Under the pieces are notes generated by a model. The model made no database searches. It was given only the letters and a program-made list of their open reading frames with translations, and had not been told where the DNA came from. Source: Desulfobacter sp. (GTDB taxonomy: Bacteria > Desulfobacterota > Desulfobacteria > Desulfobacterales > Desulfobacteraceae). Taken from it: a DNA stretch of 64,000 nucleotides. The first letter of the stretch is position 1, and each line of letters begins with the position of its first letter. This document shows positions 55,014-64,000 of this stretch, one piece after another. The position numbers and the translations under genes are program-made. The stretch spans positions 2,839,001 to 2,903,000 of the forward strand of contig CP054838.1 in NCBI GenBank assembly GCA_028768545.1, given 5' to 3'.

Positions 55014-56038
55014 CCGCTTATTTTATTAGACGCCTCCTTTTGGTGATACCCACCTTTATCGGTATCACCATCATGGTGTTTACCATTACCCGGTTTGTGC
55101 CCGGCGGCCCCATTGAGCGGATCATTGCTGAAACACGGGCCATGCAGATGGGGGCGGAAGGGGGGCGTTCCAGGGCCGGGGCAGGCCAGGGTCAGCCCTT
55201 GTCCCAGGAGCAGATCAAAAAACTTGAAGCGTACTACGGTTTTGACAAGCCGGTTCTGGAAAGCTATCTGCTCTGGCTTGCCAAGGTGGTGCAAGGCGAT
55301 CTGGGCCGGTCCACCCGTTACCATGATCCGGTTTGGGAGATGATCAAAGAACGCATCCCCATTTCTTTGTATTTCGGGGTCTTGAGCCTGACGCTCATCT
55401 ACGGGGTCTGCATTCCCCTGGGCGTGGCCAAGGCCGTGCGCCACAATTCAGGATTTGACAATTTTTCCTCTGTTTTGATTTTTACAGGCTATGCCATTCC
55501 GGGCTGGGTGGCAGGGGTGCTCATGCTGGTGCTTTTGGGATCCCGGTGTGATATTTTTCCCTTGGGCGGTCTTGTGTCGGATTTTTTTGACCAGATGAGC
55601 CTGGCTGAAAAAGCAGCTGATATCGCCCTGCATACGGTGCTGCCCCTGGTCTCCTATGTGATCGGATCCTTTACCGTCATGACTTTGCTCATGAAAAACA
55701 CCCTGATGGACAATCTGTCTGCCGACTATGTCAGAACCGCCATTGCCAAGGGCCTGCCCTTTAAAAAGGCCGTGTTCCGCCATGCTATCCGCAACAGCCT
55801 CATCCCCATCGCTACCTCGTTCGGCAATAATATTTCCATTATTCTCATGGGCTCTTTTCTCATTGAAAAGGTGTTCAATATTAACGGCATGGGGCTTTTG
55901 GGGTATGAATCCATTGTGGACAGGGATTATCCCGTTGTCATGGGAATATTGGTGATCTCCTCTCTGCTCTTTATGGTGGGCAATATTCTTTCTGATCTCT
56001 GTGTGGCAATGGTAGACCCGCGGGTCAGGTTTAAATAG
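55010..56038 (+). CDS. yejB: ABC transporter permease, YejB-like
   Basis: 342-aa inner-membrane permease of the peptide/opine DppB family with six helices (first at 5-27) and the EAA loop near YVRTAIAKGLPFKKAVFRHA. A Gly/Gln-rich insert (residues 40-65) and its pairing with a YejE-like partner point to the YejABEF microcin/peptide importer. Its ATG overlaps the alaS stop (ATGA). No binding protein or ATPase gene is adjacent. Confidence 0.75.
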   Translation: MTAYFIRRLLLVIPTFIGITIMVFTITRFVPGGPIERIIAETRAMQMGAEGGRSRAGAGQGQPLSQEQIKKLEAYYGFDKPVLESYLLWLAKVVQGDLGRSTRYHDPVWEMIKERIPISLYFGVLSLTLIYGVCIPLGVAKAVRHNSGFDNFSSVLIFTGYAIPGWVAGVLMLVLLGSRCDIFPLGGLVSDFFDQMSLAEKAADIALHTVLPLVSYVIGSFTVMTLLMKNTLMDNLSADYVRTAIAKGLPFKKAVFRHAIRNSLIPIATSFGNNISIILMGSFLIEKVFNINGMGLLGYESIVDRDYPVVMGILVISSLLFMVGNILSDLCVAMVDPRVRFK

Positions 56039-56046
56039 GGGGCATC

Positions 56047-57093
56047 ATGGGCATTTTAAATCCGGTAACCGTTCAGAAACTTAAACGGTTCCGCCATATC
56101 TCCAGAGGATTCTGGTCCTTTGTGATCATTGTCTCAATGATTTTTATCTCATTGTTTGCCGAGGTGTTTATCAATTCCAGGGCATTGATGGTCTATTATG
56201 AGGGCGAGTTTTTCTTTCCCACATACGGTCAGATGATTCCGGGAAACCGGTTTGGCCTTGACTATGCCTATGAGACCAATTACCGGGACCTTAAGGAGAA
56301 GATGAACCAGAACGGGTCCAGGGGATTTGTACTCATGCCGCCGGTGCCGTTCAACCCCTATGAAAACGATCTTCAGCTCAATGAATATCCCCCGTTTCCC
56401 CCTTCGGTTTCCCAGCGCCATTTTCTGGGAACGGACAATGTGGGCAGGGATATCCTGGCCCGTCTGGTATACGGGTTCAGAACCGCCATTATTTTTTCAT
56501 TTATCCTGCTTTTGCTTAACTATTCCGTGGGCATTAGTATTGGCTGTGCCATGGGGTATTTTGGCGGGAAATTTGATCTCTTTTTCCAGCGGGTGATTGA
56601 AATCTGGTCCAATATTCCTTTTTTATACGTGATCATCATTATCTCTTCCATTGTGGTGCCCAATTTTTTGATCCTCATTCTGATCATGGCCTTTTTCGGC
56701 TGGATCGGCATTACCTGGGTGATGCGGACCATGACCTACAAGGAAAAGGAAAGAGAGTATATCCTGGCGGTGCGTTCCCTTGGGGCTTCCCATTTCAGAA
56801 TTATATTCAGGCATATTATTCCCAATACCATTTCCGTGATTGTCACCTATGCCCCCTTTGCCGTATCCGGCGGGATTGTCTCTTTAACCTCCCTGGATTA
56901 CCTGGGCTTTGGCCTGCCCGCGCCCACCCCGTCCTGGGGGGAGCTTTTGGCCCAGGGATGGCAGAACATGGAAGCCTGGTGGATTTCGGCTTCCGTGGTC
57001 GGGGCCCTGGTGCTGACCCTGATAACCGTGACCTTCACCGGAGAAGGCATCAGGGAAGCCTTTGATCCCAAAAAACATTCTATCTACGAATAG
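56047..57093 (+). CDS. yejE: ABC transporter permease, YejE-like
   Basis: 348-aa permease of the DppC type. The long periplasmic N-terminal segment (SRALMVYYEGEFFFPTYG) and LDYLGFGLPAPTPSWGELL are typical of YejE. EAA loop at EREYILAVRSLGASHFRII. The stop is followed by AGGAGGG and the lysE gene. Confidence 0.75.
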   Translation: MGILNPVTVQKLKRFRHISRGFWSFVIIVSMIFISLFAEVFINSRALMVYYEGEFFFPTYGQMIPGNRFGLDYAYETNYRDLKEKMNQNGSRGFVLMPPVPFNPYENDLQLNEYPPFPPSVSQRHFLGTDNVGRDILARLVYGFRTAIIFSFILLLLNYSVGISIGCAMGYFGGKFDLFFQRVIEIWSNIPFLYVIIIISSIVVPNFLILILIMAFFGWIGITWVMRTMTYKEKEREYILAVRSLGASHFRIIFRHIIPNTISVIVTYAPFAVSGGIVSLTSLDYLGFGLPAPTPSWGELLAQGWQNMEAWWISASVVGALVLTLITVTFTGEGIREAFDPKKHSIYE

Positions 57094-57102
57094 GAGGGCC
57101 TT

Positions 57103-57665
57103 TTGTCCCTGGAATTTTTTCTTGGATTTACCATTACCGTGTTTTTGGCCTCTATCATCCCGGGGCCTTTCATGCTCTTGGCCCTGACCCACGGGATGCG
57201 GCACGGGGTGATGCCGACCCTGGCCTCTGCCCTGGGCAATCTTGTGGTGACCATGATCCAGGCCATGGTTTCCATTGTGGGGCTGGGCACGGTATTGCTG
57301 GCATCGGAATTTTGTTTTCTCGTCCTTAAATGGGCAGGTGCGGCCTATCTGGTCTATATGGGACTCAGCATTTTTTTTTCAGCCAGGTTCTCTTTTACCC
57401 TGCCGGATTCAGACCGGCAGGGAACAACACCTGTGCCCTTGCGCAATCTTTTTTTCCAGGGGGCCATGGTCACTGCGGGAAATCCCAAGGCCATTGTTTT
57501 TTTTACGGCGGTTTTTCCCCAGTTCATCAGTCCTGAGACCGGATACCTGGCACAATCCAGCCTGCTTTTAGGGCTTATGGCCTTGATCGCCTTTGTCTGT
57601 TTTATGCTATATGCCGTTTTGGGACATAAAATTGTTTCTTTTTTTTCAAATGCAATGATCGGCCG
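57103..57665 (+). pseudogene. LysE-family amino-acid exporter, 3'-truncated
   Basis: 188 residues from a TTG with AGGAGGG 5 nt before. LysE/RhtB family: IIPGPFMLLALTHGMRHG is the signature, with five hydrophobic helices. The frame is cut in the last helix by IS6 copy G (FSNAMIG), losing about 20 of the usual 205-210 residues. It may be partly folded but is probably inactive. Confidence 0.82.
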
Positions 57666-58502
57666 GGTTCTGTTGCAAAAAATATTTCCAGGACAAAGAG
57701 ATCGTTCAGGCGTAAAATTTACGCAGCATAAGAAAACAGATTTTCGACGAATTCTTTCTGCTTTAAAATTTCTCCCTTCCTGATATTTTTAACTTGTCCT
57801 TTTCTGATCATGTTCATAATTTCATAGCCTTTTAGCGTCCGCCAGGCAGAATGAAATGTCTTGAACCCCATACCAGCTCTGACAAGCTTTTTGATAAACC
57901 GGTGGTCTTGCTCAATAATATTGTTCAGATATTTATTCTGTCTTAGGATACAGTCCTTATTCAGAAGCTTTTTTTCTTTCAAAGCCTTTACTGCCGGAGG
58001 ATATGCAGGATTTCCGTCAACACTCAGAACCCGAGGTCTGGAGCTATTGGAAGCTCGCAGCATCTTTTTAAAAAATCGTTTGGCAGATTCCATATTACGT
58101 CTGCTGCGAAGAAGAAAATCGATGGTATTTCCACGGGAATCGACCGCTCGGTAAAGATACTTCATTTTCCCCCGCACCTTGATATATGTTTCATCAATAC
58201 GGTAAGAATCATTTGATTGCCGCAGATACTTCCTGCTTCGCTTTTCCATTTCAGGAGCATAGCGCTGAACCCATCGGTAAATGGTACTGTGATCCACAGA
58301 CAAGCCCCGTTCTTTCATCATCTCTTCCAGATTCCTGTAACTCAGTTGATATCTCAGATACCAGCGAACATTCAACAGGATGATTTCTTTTTCATAATGA
58401 CGCCACTTGAAAGGGTTTTCATTTTTCATACGATCTCTCTGCAAATAAATTAGTGCCAAAACGGACTTGTATCAGACATTAATAATTTTTTGCAACAGAA
58501 CC
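57666..58502 (-). mobile_element. IS6-family insertion sequence, copy G
   Basis: 837 bp, leftward. Flanks ATCGGCCG and ATCCGGGT do not match. It joins a cut lysE to a cut lhgO. Confidence 0.95.
57719..58429 (-). CDS. IS6-family transposase (copy G)
   Basis: 236 aa with intact triad; carries a Lys for Gln substitution near residue 39 (EEMMKERG). An upstream base change (GATCGT before ATG) also marks this copy. Confidence 0.95.
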   Translation of the reverse strand: MKNENPFKWRHYEKEIILLNVRWYLRYQLSYRNLEEMMKERGLSVDHSTIYRWVQRYAPEMEKRSRKYLRQSNDSYRIDETYIKVRGKMKYLYRAVDSRGNTIDFLLRSRRNMESAKRFFKKMLRASNSSRPRVLSVDGNPAYPPAVKALKEKKLLNKDCILRQNKYLNNIIEQDHRFIKKLVRAGMGFKTFHSAWRTLKGYEIMNMIRKGQVKNIRKGEILKQKEFVENLFSYAA

Positions 58503-59469
58503 ATCCGGGTTTATACGCCGAATCAATCCATTCTTTCACCCCGGATTTGAAATTTGCCGCCAGCACCTGCCTGAATCCTTTGAATTTGATCATGGCCAAA
58601 CTTTGACTGGCCGAAAAATTGATTTTCCCATATCCTTCTTTTTTCCATCCCATGACCGCATTGGGCCCCACGGTCATTCCATGGTCTATCATGGGGGTGA
58701 GGTGAACCCCTAAAAAGGGCAGATCAGGGTCGGGGATGGGGTAAATAAGATGGGAGACAATTTTATTGAGTCGTTTGGGCAGCCGGTAATATTCCCCCCT
58801 GAATGGAATGATCATAAAGTTGATATCAATGTCCATCATCCGGGCCAGCCGGTCTGCATTCAGCCCGCCGCAGACAATGAGATACCGGGTGGAAACCGTT
58901 TTTCGGCCCAGGGCAAGGGTCACTGAATCCTGTGTTTCCAGGATTCGGGTCACCTCATTTCCAAAGCATAGGGTGCCGCCTTTTTGTTGAAACAACTCTC
59001 CGAATTTGGCGGTGATTTTTACAAAATCCGTAATCCCGGTGCCAGAAACTTTTAATGCGCCCAGTCCAACAATATTGGGCTCCAGTCGACCAAGCTCATA
59101 TTGGTTAACCCAATGGGTAGTGATATGGTTTTTTTCACACCTTGTTTTAAGCGCTTTCATCCGTTCAAGCTCTAAGGGGGTGGTGGCCACCAATAATTTG
59201 CCGCATTGCCTGAAAGGCAGGTTGTGGATCGCGCAAAAATTTTTGGTGTCCCTGGCACCCTGCCTGCAAAAATCTGCCTTAAGAGTGCCGGGGGCATAAT
59301 ATACTCCGGCATGGACCACCCCTGAATTATGGCCGGTCTGGTGGGAGGCTAAGTTTTTTTTCTTTTCCACCAATAGGATTTTTGCTCTTGGATACCGGGT
59401 TTTGAGTTCCAGGGCGGTTGCTGCGCCCACAATACCGCCGCCGATCAGGGTGATGTCAAATTTTGCCAA
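58503..59469 (-). pseudogene. lhgO: L-2-hydroxyglutarate oxidase-like FAD protein (LhgO), 3'-truncated
   Basis: About 322 residues remain of a protein normally near 400. Features: GGGIVGAATALEL (FAD Rossmann), EKKKNLASHQTGHNSGVVHAGVYY signature region, and LIVCGGLNADRLA. Start is TTG at 59469 with AGGAT upstream; the only upstream ATG in frame runs into a stop. IS6 copy G removes the C-terminal substrate/FAD region, so activity is unlikely. It would oxidise L-2-hydroxyglutarate, feeding electrons to the membrane. Confidence 0.85.
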
Positions 59470-59700
59470 CTGCCTATCCTTTTTGTGTGTGATCGTGTTT
59501 GGATTTGCCGGTCATTATAGGCGGGGGCACAAGGAATTTCAATCCCATTGAATTTTCTTTGTCAGGTTTGAAGATTATGGGCTTGGGTGTTTGTATATTT
59601 CATGATAAAAAGGGGGAAACAAATAAAAAATTATTATTTGTCTGAAGATATAGATAGAGCAAATCTGCCCTGAGATATTGTGAAAGGAGGGCAAAAATAT

Positions 59701-60099
59701 ATGGATGATACGGATTTTTGGAACAGCCATTCTCTGCATTTTCTTGAGATGGCCTATAAAAATGACCATAGGGAAAAAATTTTGCATCCGGACGGCTACG
59801 GCACCCGAACAGGCGATTGCGGAGACCGGGTGGAATTTTTTATCATGGTGGACCAAGGACGGCTTGCAACGGTCTCCTTTGAACTTGACGGGTGTGTTCA
59901 TACGGTGGCCTGCTGCAATACCGTGGTTCAGATGAGCCAGGGATTAACCCTGGAAAAGGCCTGGGAAATCAATGCGGACAAAGTGGCATCATACCTTGAG
60001 ACCCTGCCCGAGGACCATTACCATTGTGCTGAACTGTCAGTGGGGGGATTTTATTTGGCCCTTTCCGATTACCAGAATCATAATTTTAAAAAAAGGTAG
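59701..60099 (+). CDS. NifU/IscU N-terminal-like Fe-S scaffold protein
   Basis: 132 aa from the ATG at 59701 (GGAGGG upstream). Matches the NifU-N/IscU scaffold fold with cysteines C40 (TGDCGD), C65, C71 and C72 (CVHTVACCNTV) and C109 (HYHCAELSVGGF); the three cluster-ligand positions are conserved. It probably provides or holds an Fe-S cluster. It lies upstream of the Fe-S rich Tmc genes, so delivery to that complex is an attractive guess only. Confidence 0.8.
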   Translation: MDDTDFWNSHSLHFLEMAYKNDHREKILHPDGYGTRTGDCGDRVEFFIMVDQGRLATVSFELDGCVHTVACCNTVVQMSQGLTLEKAWEINADKVASYLETLPEDHYHCAELSVGGFYLALSDYQNHNFKKR

Positions 60100-60246
60100 G
60101 ATAATTTTTCGGAATATTGTAACTTTTCTAAGTTTTTCAAAGAAAATAGTTTGAATTTTTATAAAAACAGGATTTTTTTGAAGAATAGATGACCAATGGT
60201 ATGCATAACGCTCTGTTATAACGCATGAATTTTTGGAGTTTGGGGA

Positions 60247-60261
60247 TGGCATGGTTTCTGC
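60247..60261 (+). promoter_or_regulatory. Candidate sigma-54 promoter for the tmc operon
   Basis: TGGCATG-GTTT-CTGC has the exact -24/-12 spacing of sigma-54 promoters (TGGCACG-N4-TTGC), with one mismatch in each box. The expected start is near 60273, about 47 nt before the response-regulator ATG. Confidence 0.55.
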
Positions 60262-60319
60262 TGTTAACAACTTGGGATGTTTGACCTTTTACTAATTTTG
60301 ACAAAGGGTTTTCAATATT

Positions 60320-60718
60320 ATGAAAGTCAAAAATAATCTTCACATCATGTTCATTGATAATGACCGGCATGTGCGTGATTCGCTAAAGGTTCTTTTTGAT
60401 ACCAGCCGCACCCAGTTCCTCATATTTAAATCCGGCGAACAAGGGCTGAACTCGCTTAAATACCAGCAGGTGAGCCTGGTTGTTTCCGATTATTTTCTGC
60501 CGGATATGGACGGGATTGAATTTTTAAAGCAGGCCGCCCGAATTCAGCCCGGGGTGAGGCGGATTCTTATGGCAACCATTGCCAGTGAAGGCCTGGAACA
60601 AGAGATTATTGAGGCAGGAATCGACAGGTTTATTGAAAAACCACTGACGGTTGCCTCATTGGATACGGTGATCAATGAATTGAAACCCCTTAATTTATCT
60701 AACCAGAGTTGGAGATAA
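60320..60718 (+). CDS. Response regulator of the tmc operon
   Basis: 132-aa single receiver domain: D13-N14-D15 region (IDNDRH), phospho-acceptor Asp in VVSDYFLPDMDG, Thr in LMATIAS, Lys in EKPLT. No output domain. It ends 2 nt before tmcD. Response regulators are also found beside tmc genes in Desulfovibrio, so it probably modulates this redox complex or its expression. Confidence 0.85.
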   Translation: MKVKNNLHIMFIDNDRHVRDSLKVLFDTSRTQFLIFKSGEQGLNSLKYQQVSLVVSDYFLPDMDGIEFLKQAARIQPGVRRILMATIASEGLEQEIIEAGIDRFIEKPLTVASLDTVINELKPLNLSNQSWR

Positions 60719-60720
60719 AA

Positions 60721-61959
60721 ATGGAAGAAAAACAATCATGGGACTGGAGTACTCAACTCAAAGAGATACCGGTAAAAGAATGGGAATCCCGATTTAACTG
60801 GGTGGAAGATCCCTGTATCTCTCCTGACGGGGAGTCTGTTGCCAGTATTGTTAATCTGGATGAAATGGCATTTGGCATCTGTGTAAACTCAGAGCTCTGG
60901 GAGGGTGAATATGAAAAGGCCTGGAGCCTTAAAGCACTTCCGGACAACCGCTATGCCGTATGCACCTGCCAGGATGAGGAATGGGGATTGGTGGTAAACG
61001 GCCAGCCATGGGCCAATCAGTTTGATTTTATCTGGGATCTAAAGACCAGTTCGGACGGTTCCCATATCAGCGTGGCCTTTCAAAGGGATATGGAATACGG
61101 CATGGCCGTGGATGACCAGCCCTGGGAAACGGGGTATGAAAATATCACCGGCATGGTCATGGGGGAGCAGGGCAATGCCGCGGCTGTGGTTCAGGTGGAT
61201 TCCATGACCGCAGCGGATGTGGACGCCTTTGCCCAGGGCCTTTTTTCCGTGGCCGTTGACGGAAACATCGGGAAAAAGCGGTTTGTCAATATCTGGGATA
61301 TTTCCATGGGCGGTACAGGCCCGGATCTGGCATATGGGGTCCGCCTTGACCGGGAAGCATACGGGATTGCCGTCAACGAATCTGTCTGGGATACCAAATT
61401 CCAGGCGGTATGGCGGCCTGTGTTCTGTGACAAGTCTGTGGTGGCCCCTGTCCGGATCAATGGAAAATGGATGCTGTACAAGGATGATTCTCCTTTTTGG
61501 GCATCTGCCTATGAAAATATTTGGCGGCTGGAGACAGATCCGGCCAATGGACATGTTGCCGCTGCGGTGGCCAAAACCTTTGGTGAATGGACAATTGCCC
61601 AGAATGACATCCTCTGGTCCCTGTCATGGGACACCATGGTTCGCGATTTGTATTACTCCCAAGACGGTGCCCAGCTTGTGGTGGTTTTTAAGGACAAGGG
61701 AGACTGGGGGCTTGCCCAAAATGACAGGGCATGGACATTGTCCTGTGATAAAATATTTACCCCGAACATCAGTGATGACGGATCTGTCGTAGCGGTCTGT
61801 TTTGAAAAAAAGGGCAAGTATTATACTGCTGTCAATGACCGTGTCATTGCCGGTCCCTATGATTATATGGCCGATCCCGTGATCAGTCCGGACATGGATA
61901 AAATTTTGGTCAAGGGGATTGAAAACGGAATATATAAACGAAGTATAGTTGCCCTGTAA
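60721..61959 (+). CDS. tmcD: TmcD-like beta-propeller subunit
   Basis: 412 aa from the ATG at 60721 (GGAG 6 nt before; an upstream TTG is rejected). The protein consists of repeated units with WD40-like spacing containing motifs such as YGIAV-N, W, GE/GK, DK and Trp-rich blade edges, and no signal peptide or membrane helix, so it is cytoplasmic. It is named by position between the response regulator and TmcC and by similarity to TmcD of the sulfate-reducer transmembrane complex. Confidence 0.75.
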   Translation: MEEKQSWDWSTQLKEIPVKEWESRFNWVEDPCISPDGESVASIVNLDEMAFGICVNSELWEGEYEKAWSLKALPDNRYAVCTCQDEEWGLVVNGQPWANQFDFIWDLKTSSDGSHISVAFQRDMEYGMAVDDQPWETGYENITGMVMGEQGNAAAVVQVDSMTAADVDAFAQGLFSVAVDGNIGKKRFVNIWDISMGGTGPDLAYGVRLDREAYGIAVNESVWDTKFQAVWRPVFCDKSVVAPVRINGKWMLYKDDSPFWASAYENIWRLETDPANGHVAAAVAKTFGEWTIAQNDILWSLSWDTMVRDLYYSQDGAQLVVVFKDKGDWGLAQNDRAWTLSCDKIFTPNISDDGSVVAVCFEKKGKYYTAVNDRVIAGPYDYMADPVISPDMDKILVKGIENGIYKRSIVAL

Positions 61960-61970
61960 GGAGAGCTAAG

Positions 61971-62630
61971 ATGAATGGATTTATTGATTTTATCATGGGG
62001 CCCATGGTCTGGATTTCGGTTATGATCTTTATCGTGGGGCTGATCCTGAAGGTTGCAGGCATTGTCCGTAAGGTCAGGGAAAAAGAGTCCTATATTTTTT
62101 CCTATATGACCTTGTACCACAGCTTAAGATCCATTGGGGCCTGGCTTATTCCCTTTTTTCCGAGAGCCACCCGGCAGCAGCCTGTGTTTTATGCCGTCTC
62201 TTATATATTTCATTTGGCATTGTTTGTGGTCCCCCTGTTTTTATCCGCCCACATTGTCCTTGTGGAAGAGGCGTTTAACGTCAGTTGGCCTGCGCTCAAT
62301 GACGGGGTTGCCGATATTCTGACGGTTGTGATCGTTGCGGCACTCGGTTTTTTTGCAGGAAGACGGATACTTGTTCCCGAGGTTAAATTTTTGACCTCGG
62401 TCAAGGATTTTTTTCTGATTTTTATGGTTCTTTTGCCTTTTTTAACCGGATTTTTGGCCTACCATCAGGTGGCCGCCTATGAGTGGATGATGATTGTTCA
62501 TATTTTGTCCGGGGAACTCATGCTGATCATTATCCCGTTTTCACGATTTTCCCATATGATTACAGCGCCCCTGACCCGGGCCTATATGGGGTCGGAATTT
62601 GGAAACGTTCGGCATGCAAGGGACTGGTAG
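61971..62630 (+). CDS. tmcC: TmcC cytochrome b-type membrane subunit
   Basis: 219 aa with about six transmembrane helices (first at 10-30) and paired His residues in SYIFHLALF, SAHIV, AYHQ and VHILSG, compatible with two b-type hemes, as in NarI/HdrE-like subunits. AGGAGAG precedes the ATG. It carries electrons between the periplasmic cytochrome c3 and the cytoplasmic Fe-S subunit in the Tmc complex. Confidence 0.88.
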   Translation: MNGFIDFIMGPMVWISVMIFIVGLILKVAGIVRKVREKESYIFSYMTLYHSLRSIGAWLIPFFPRATRQQPVFYAVSYIFHLALFVVPLFLSAHIVLVEEAFNVSWPALNDGVADILTVVIVAALGFFAGRRILVPEVKFLTSVKDFFLIFMVLLPFLTGFLAYHQVAAYEWMMIVHILSGELMLIIIPFSRFSHMITAPLTRAYMGSEFGNVRHARDW

Positions 62631-62686
62631 GAAGTAAGATCAGATTGGAAAAGGTAAGAATCGGGTAACCCCTAAAGGAGATAACG

Positions 62687-64000
62687 ATGCAGGAACCATC
62701 AGCCATGGAAACAAAAAAGATGGAAAAAAATACAGACCCGGCCGTTGAAGGCGGACTTGAACGACTGACCCAGGAAAAAATTACCAAAACCATTAATGAA
62801 GTCCTTGAAAAAGAAACCGGGATCCGTCTTAAAACTTATGTGGAGACCTGCATGCGTTGCGGACTCTGCTCGGATGCATGCTCGTATTTTTTATCCAATG
62901 ACCGTGATCCCAGCTATTCTCCGGCAGCCAAAGTCAAGCAGACCATCTGGGAGATGATTGATAAAAAAGGAAAGGTGTCCAAGGATTTTTTGCGCAGGGC
63001 GGTTCATATCTCTCATCTGGAGTGTAATGTCTGCCGAAGATGTTCCATGTATTGCCCCTTTGGTATTGATATTGCCTATATGATGCTTTTGGTTCGAAGG
63101 ATCTGCCACAAGCTTGAGATCACCCCCCAGTATATTCAGGATACGGTCAACTCCCATTCGGTCACCCTTAACCAGATGTGGGTCAAGGAAGACGAGTGGA
63201 TAGACACGCTTCAATGGCAGGAAGAAGATGCCAGGGAAGAGTTTGAAGATTTACGGATTCCCCTGGACAAAGAGGGGGCGGACATTATGTATTCCGTGAT
63301 TGCCCCTGAACCCAAATTTCAGGCAGGACTCATTTACCAGGCCGCCGTAATGATGCATGCGGCAGGCATGAACTGGACCATGCCGTCCATGCCGGGGTGG
63401 GACAATTCAAATATGGCCATGTACACCGGAGACAATGAGATTTCAGGCCGGATTGCCCGGACCTTTTATGAGGCCGCCGCCAACCTCAAGGTCAAGCGGA
63501 TTGTCATGGGAGAGTGCGGCCATGCCTTCAGGTCTATTTATGATGTGGGCAACCGCTGGGTCTCCTGGGCCATGCCGCCTTTTGAGGTGGTTCATGCCCT
63601 GGAGTTTTACCATGAACTGCTCACCCAGGGCCGGATTACCATAAAAGAAAACTATACCAAAAAAGTCACCCTTCATGATCCTTGCAATGTGTCCAGGGGA
63701 AGGGGGCTCCATGACAAGGCAAGGGAAGTGGTCAACATGATTTGTACCGATTTTGTGGATATGGTTCCCAACCGTGAACACAATTATTGTTGCGGTGCCG
63801 GCGGCGGGGTGATCAACTGCGGCCCTCCCTACAAAGGAGAACGGATGGTCAACAACCGGGTCAAGGCTGAACAGCTTAAGGCCACAGGGGCCGAGGTCTT
63901 GATCGCGCCCTGTCATAACTGCCATTCAGGGCTTGAAGATATTGTCCACCACTATGAACTGGATATGGAAGTTAAATTTTTAGGTGATATTATTTTTGAA
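62687..64000 (+). CDS. tmcB: TmcB HdrD-like Fe-S subunit (C-terminus outside window)
   Basis: 438 residues visible from the ATG at 62687 (AAAGGAG before it). Two ferredoxin motifs near the N-terminus (CMRCGLCSDAC and CNVCRRCSMYC) and CCG-domain motifs near the C-terminus (YCCGAGGG, CHNCHSGLED) give the HdrD-type arrangement, expected to bind [4Fe-4S] clusters and do thiol/disulfide-linked electron transfer in the cytoplasm. Order here is regulator-tmcD-tmcC-tmcB; the tetraheme cytochrome tmcA probably follows beyond the window end. Confidence 0.9.
   Translation, partial: MQEPSAMETKKMEKNTDPAVEGGLERLTQEKITKTINEVLEKETGIRLKTYVETCMRCGLCSDACSYFLSNDRDPSYSPAAKVKQTIWEMIDKKGKVSKDFLRRAVHISHLECNVCRRCSMYCPFGIDIAYMMLLVRRICHKLEITPQYIQDTVNSHSVTLNQMWVKEDEWIDTLQWQEEDAREEFEDLRIPLDKEGADIMYSVIAPEPKFQAGLIYQAAVMMHAAGMNWTMPSMPGWDNSNMAMYTGDNEISGRIARTFYEAAANLKVKRIVMGECGHAFRSIYDVGNRWVSWAMPPFEVVHALEFYHELLTQGRITIKENYTKKVTLHDPCNVSRGRGLHDKAREVVNMICTDFVDMVPNREHNYCCGAGGGVINCGPPYKGERMVNNRVKAEQLKATGAEVLIAPCHNCHSGLEDIVHHYELDMEVKFLGDIIFE

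Noticed and set aside
1..64000. CRISPR arrays, tRNA or rRNA genes
   Set aside because: No regularly spaced repeats and no recognisable cloverleaf or rRNA sequence were seen by eye; a tRNAscan or Infernal run would be decisive.

Overview
The window looks like a chromosomal stretch from a sulfate-reducing deltaproteobacterium of the Desulfobacteraceae type (Desulfobacula, Desulfobacterium or Desulfotignum-like). This is inferred from the TmcBCD membrane redox complex, a selenocysteine formate dehydrogenase, a MetF/MetV/MvhD/HdrA cluster of the Wood-Ljungdahl methyl branch, and many PAS sensor kinases and response regulators. No rRNA, tRNA or CRISPR array was seen.

The region is heavily remodelled by insertion sequences. 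Seven near-identical copies of one IS6-family element (837 bp; one copy is 833 bp and frameshifted) lie at 1779, 8866, 11723, 24455, 44597, 47019 and 57666. None has matching 8-bp flanks, and most sit against truncated genes. There are two IS256-family copies (one intact with an 8-bp duplication, one broken by an ISL3-family element that has its own 8-bp duplication) and two IS4-like 5' fragments placed as mirror images just inside two inverted IS6 copies (11723-25291).

Layout. 1-1176: end-truncated GltD-like flavoprotein. 1527-9698: IS-rich zone with an EF-hand protein, a symporter fragment, a DUF374 acyltransferase and a zinc-ribbon membrane protein. 9745-11722: cupin and an NtrC-type regulator whose kinase partner is cut off. 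13104-23714: a leftward block with two sensor kinases, an ACT-like protein, a CheY-like regulator, metF, metV, mvhD, a double hdrA and a second metF. 25325-29325: a REC-STAS regulator translationally coupled to a giant STAND/BTAD regulator. 29426-32247: SRPBCC protein and RND exporter. 32475-38438: fdhA (UGA-encoded Sec), fdhB, fdhE and two exported redoxins. 38733-44596: frameshifted hybrid kinase, exported protein, PAS kinase, CI/LexA-like repressor, small membrane protein. 45523-48223: Rossmann protein, MerR regulator with an operator-like palindrome, acyl-CoA dehydrogenase and amidinotransferase fragments. 48437-57665: M20 peptidase, larC, pgpA, recA, alaS, yejB/yejE-like permeases, truncated lysE. 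58503-59469: truncated lhgO. 59701-64000: NifU-like scaffold, response regulator, tmcD, tmcC and tmcB (runs off the end).

Functionally the intact genes describe one-carbon and formate oxidation (MetF/HdrA, Fdh) coupled to membrane electron transfer (Tmc), with dense two-component control. The most unusual features are the IS6-built architecture (with a potentially invertible 12-kb module holding the C1 genes), the REC-STAS/STAND-BTAD pair, the recoded formate dehydrogenase with structured mRNA segments, and several regulators damaged or orphaned by insertions.
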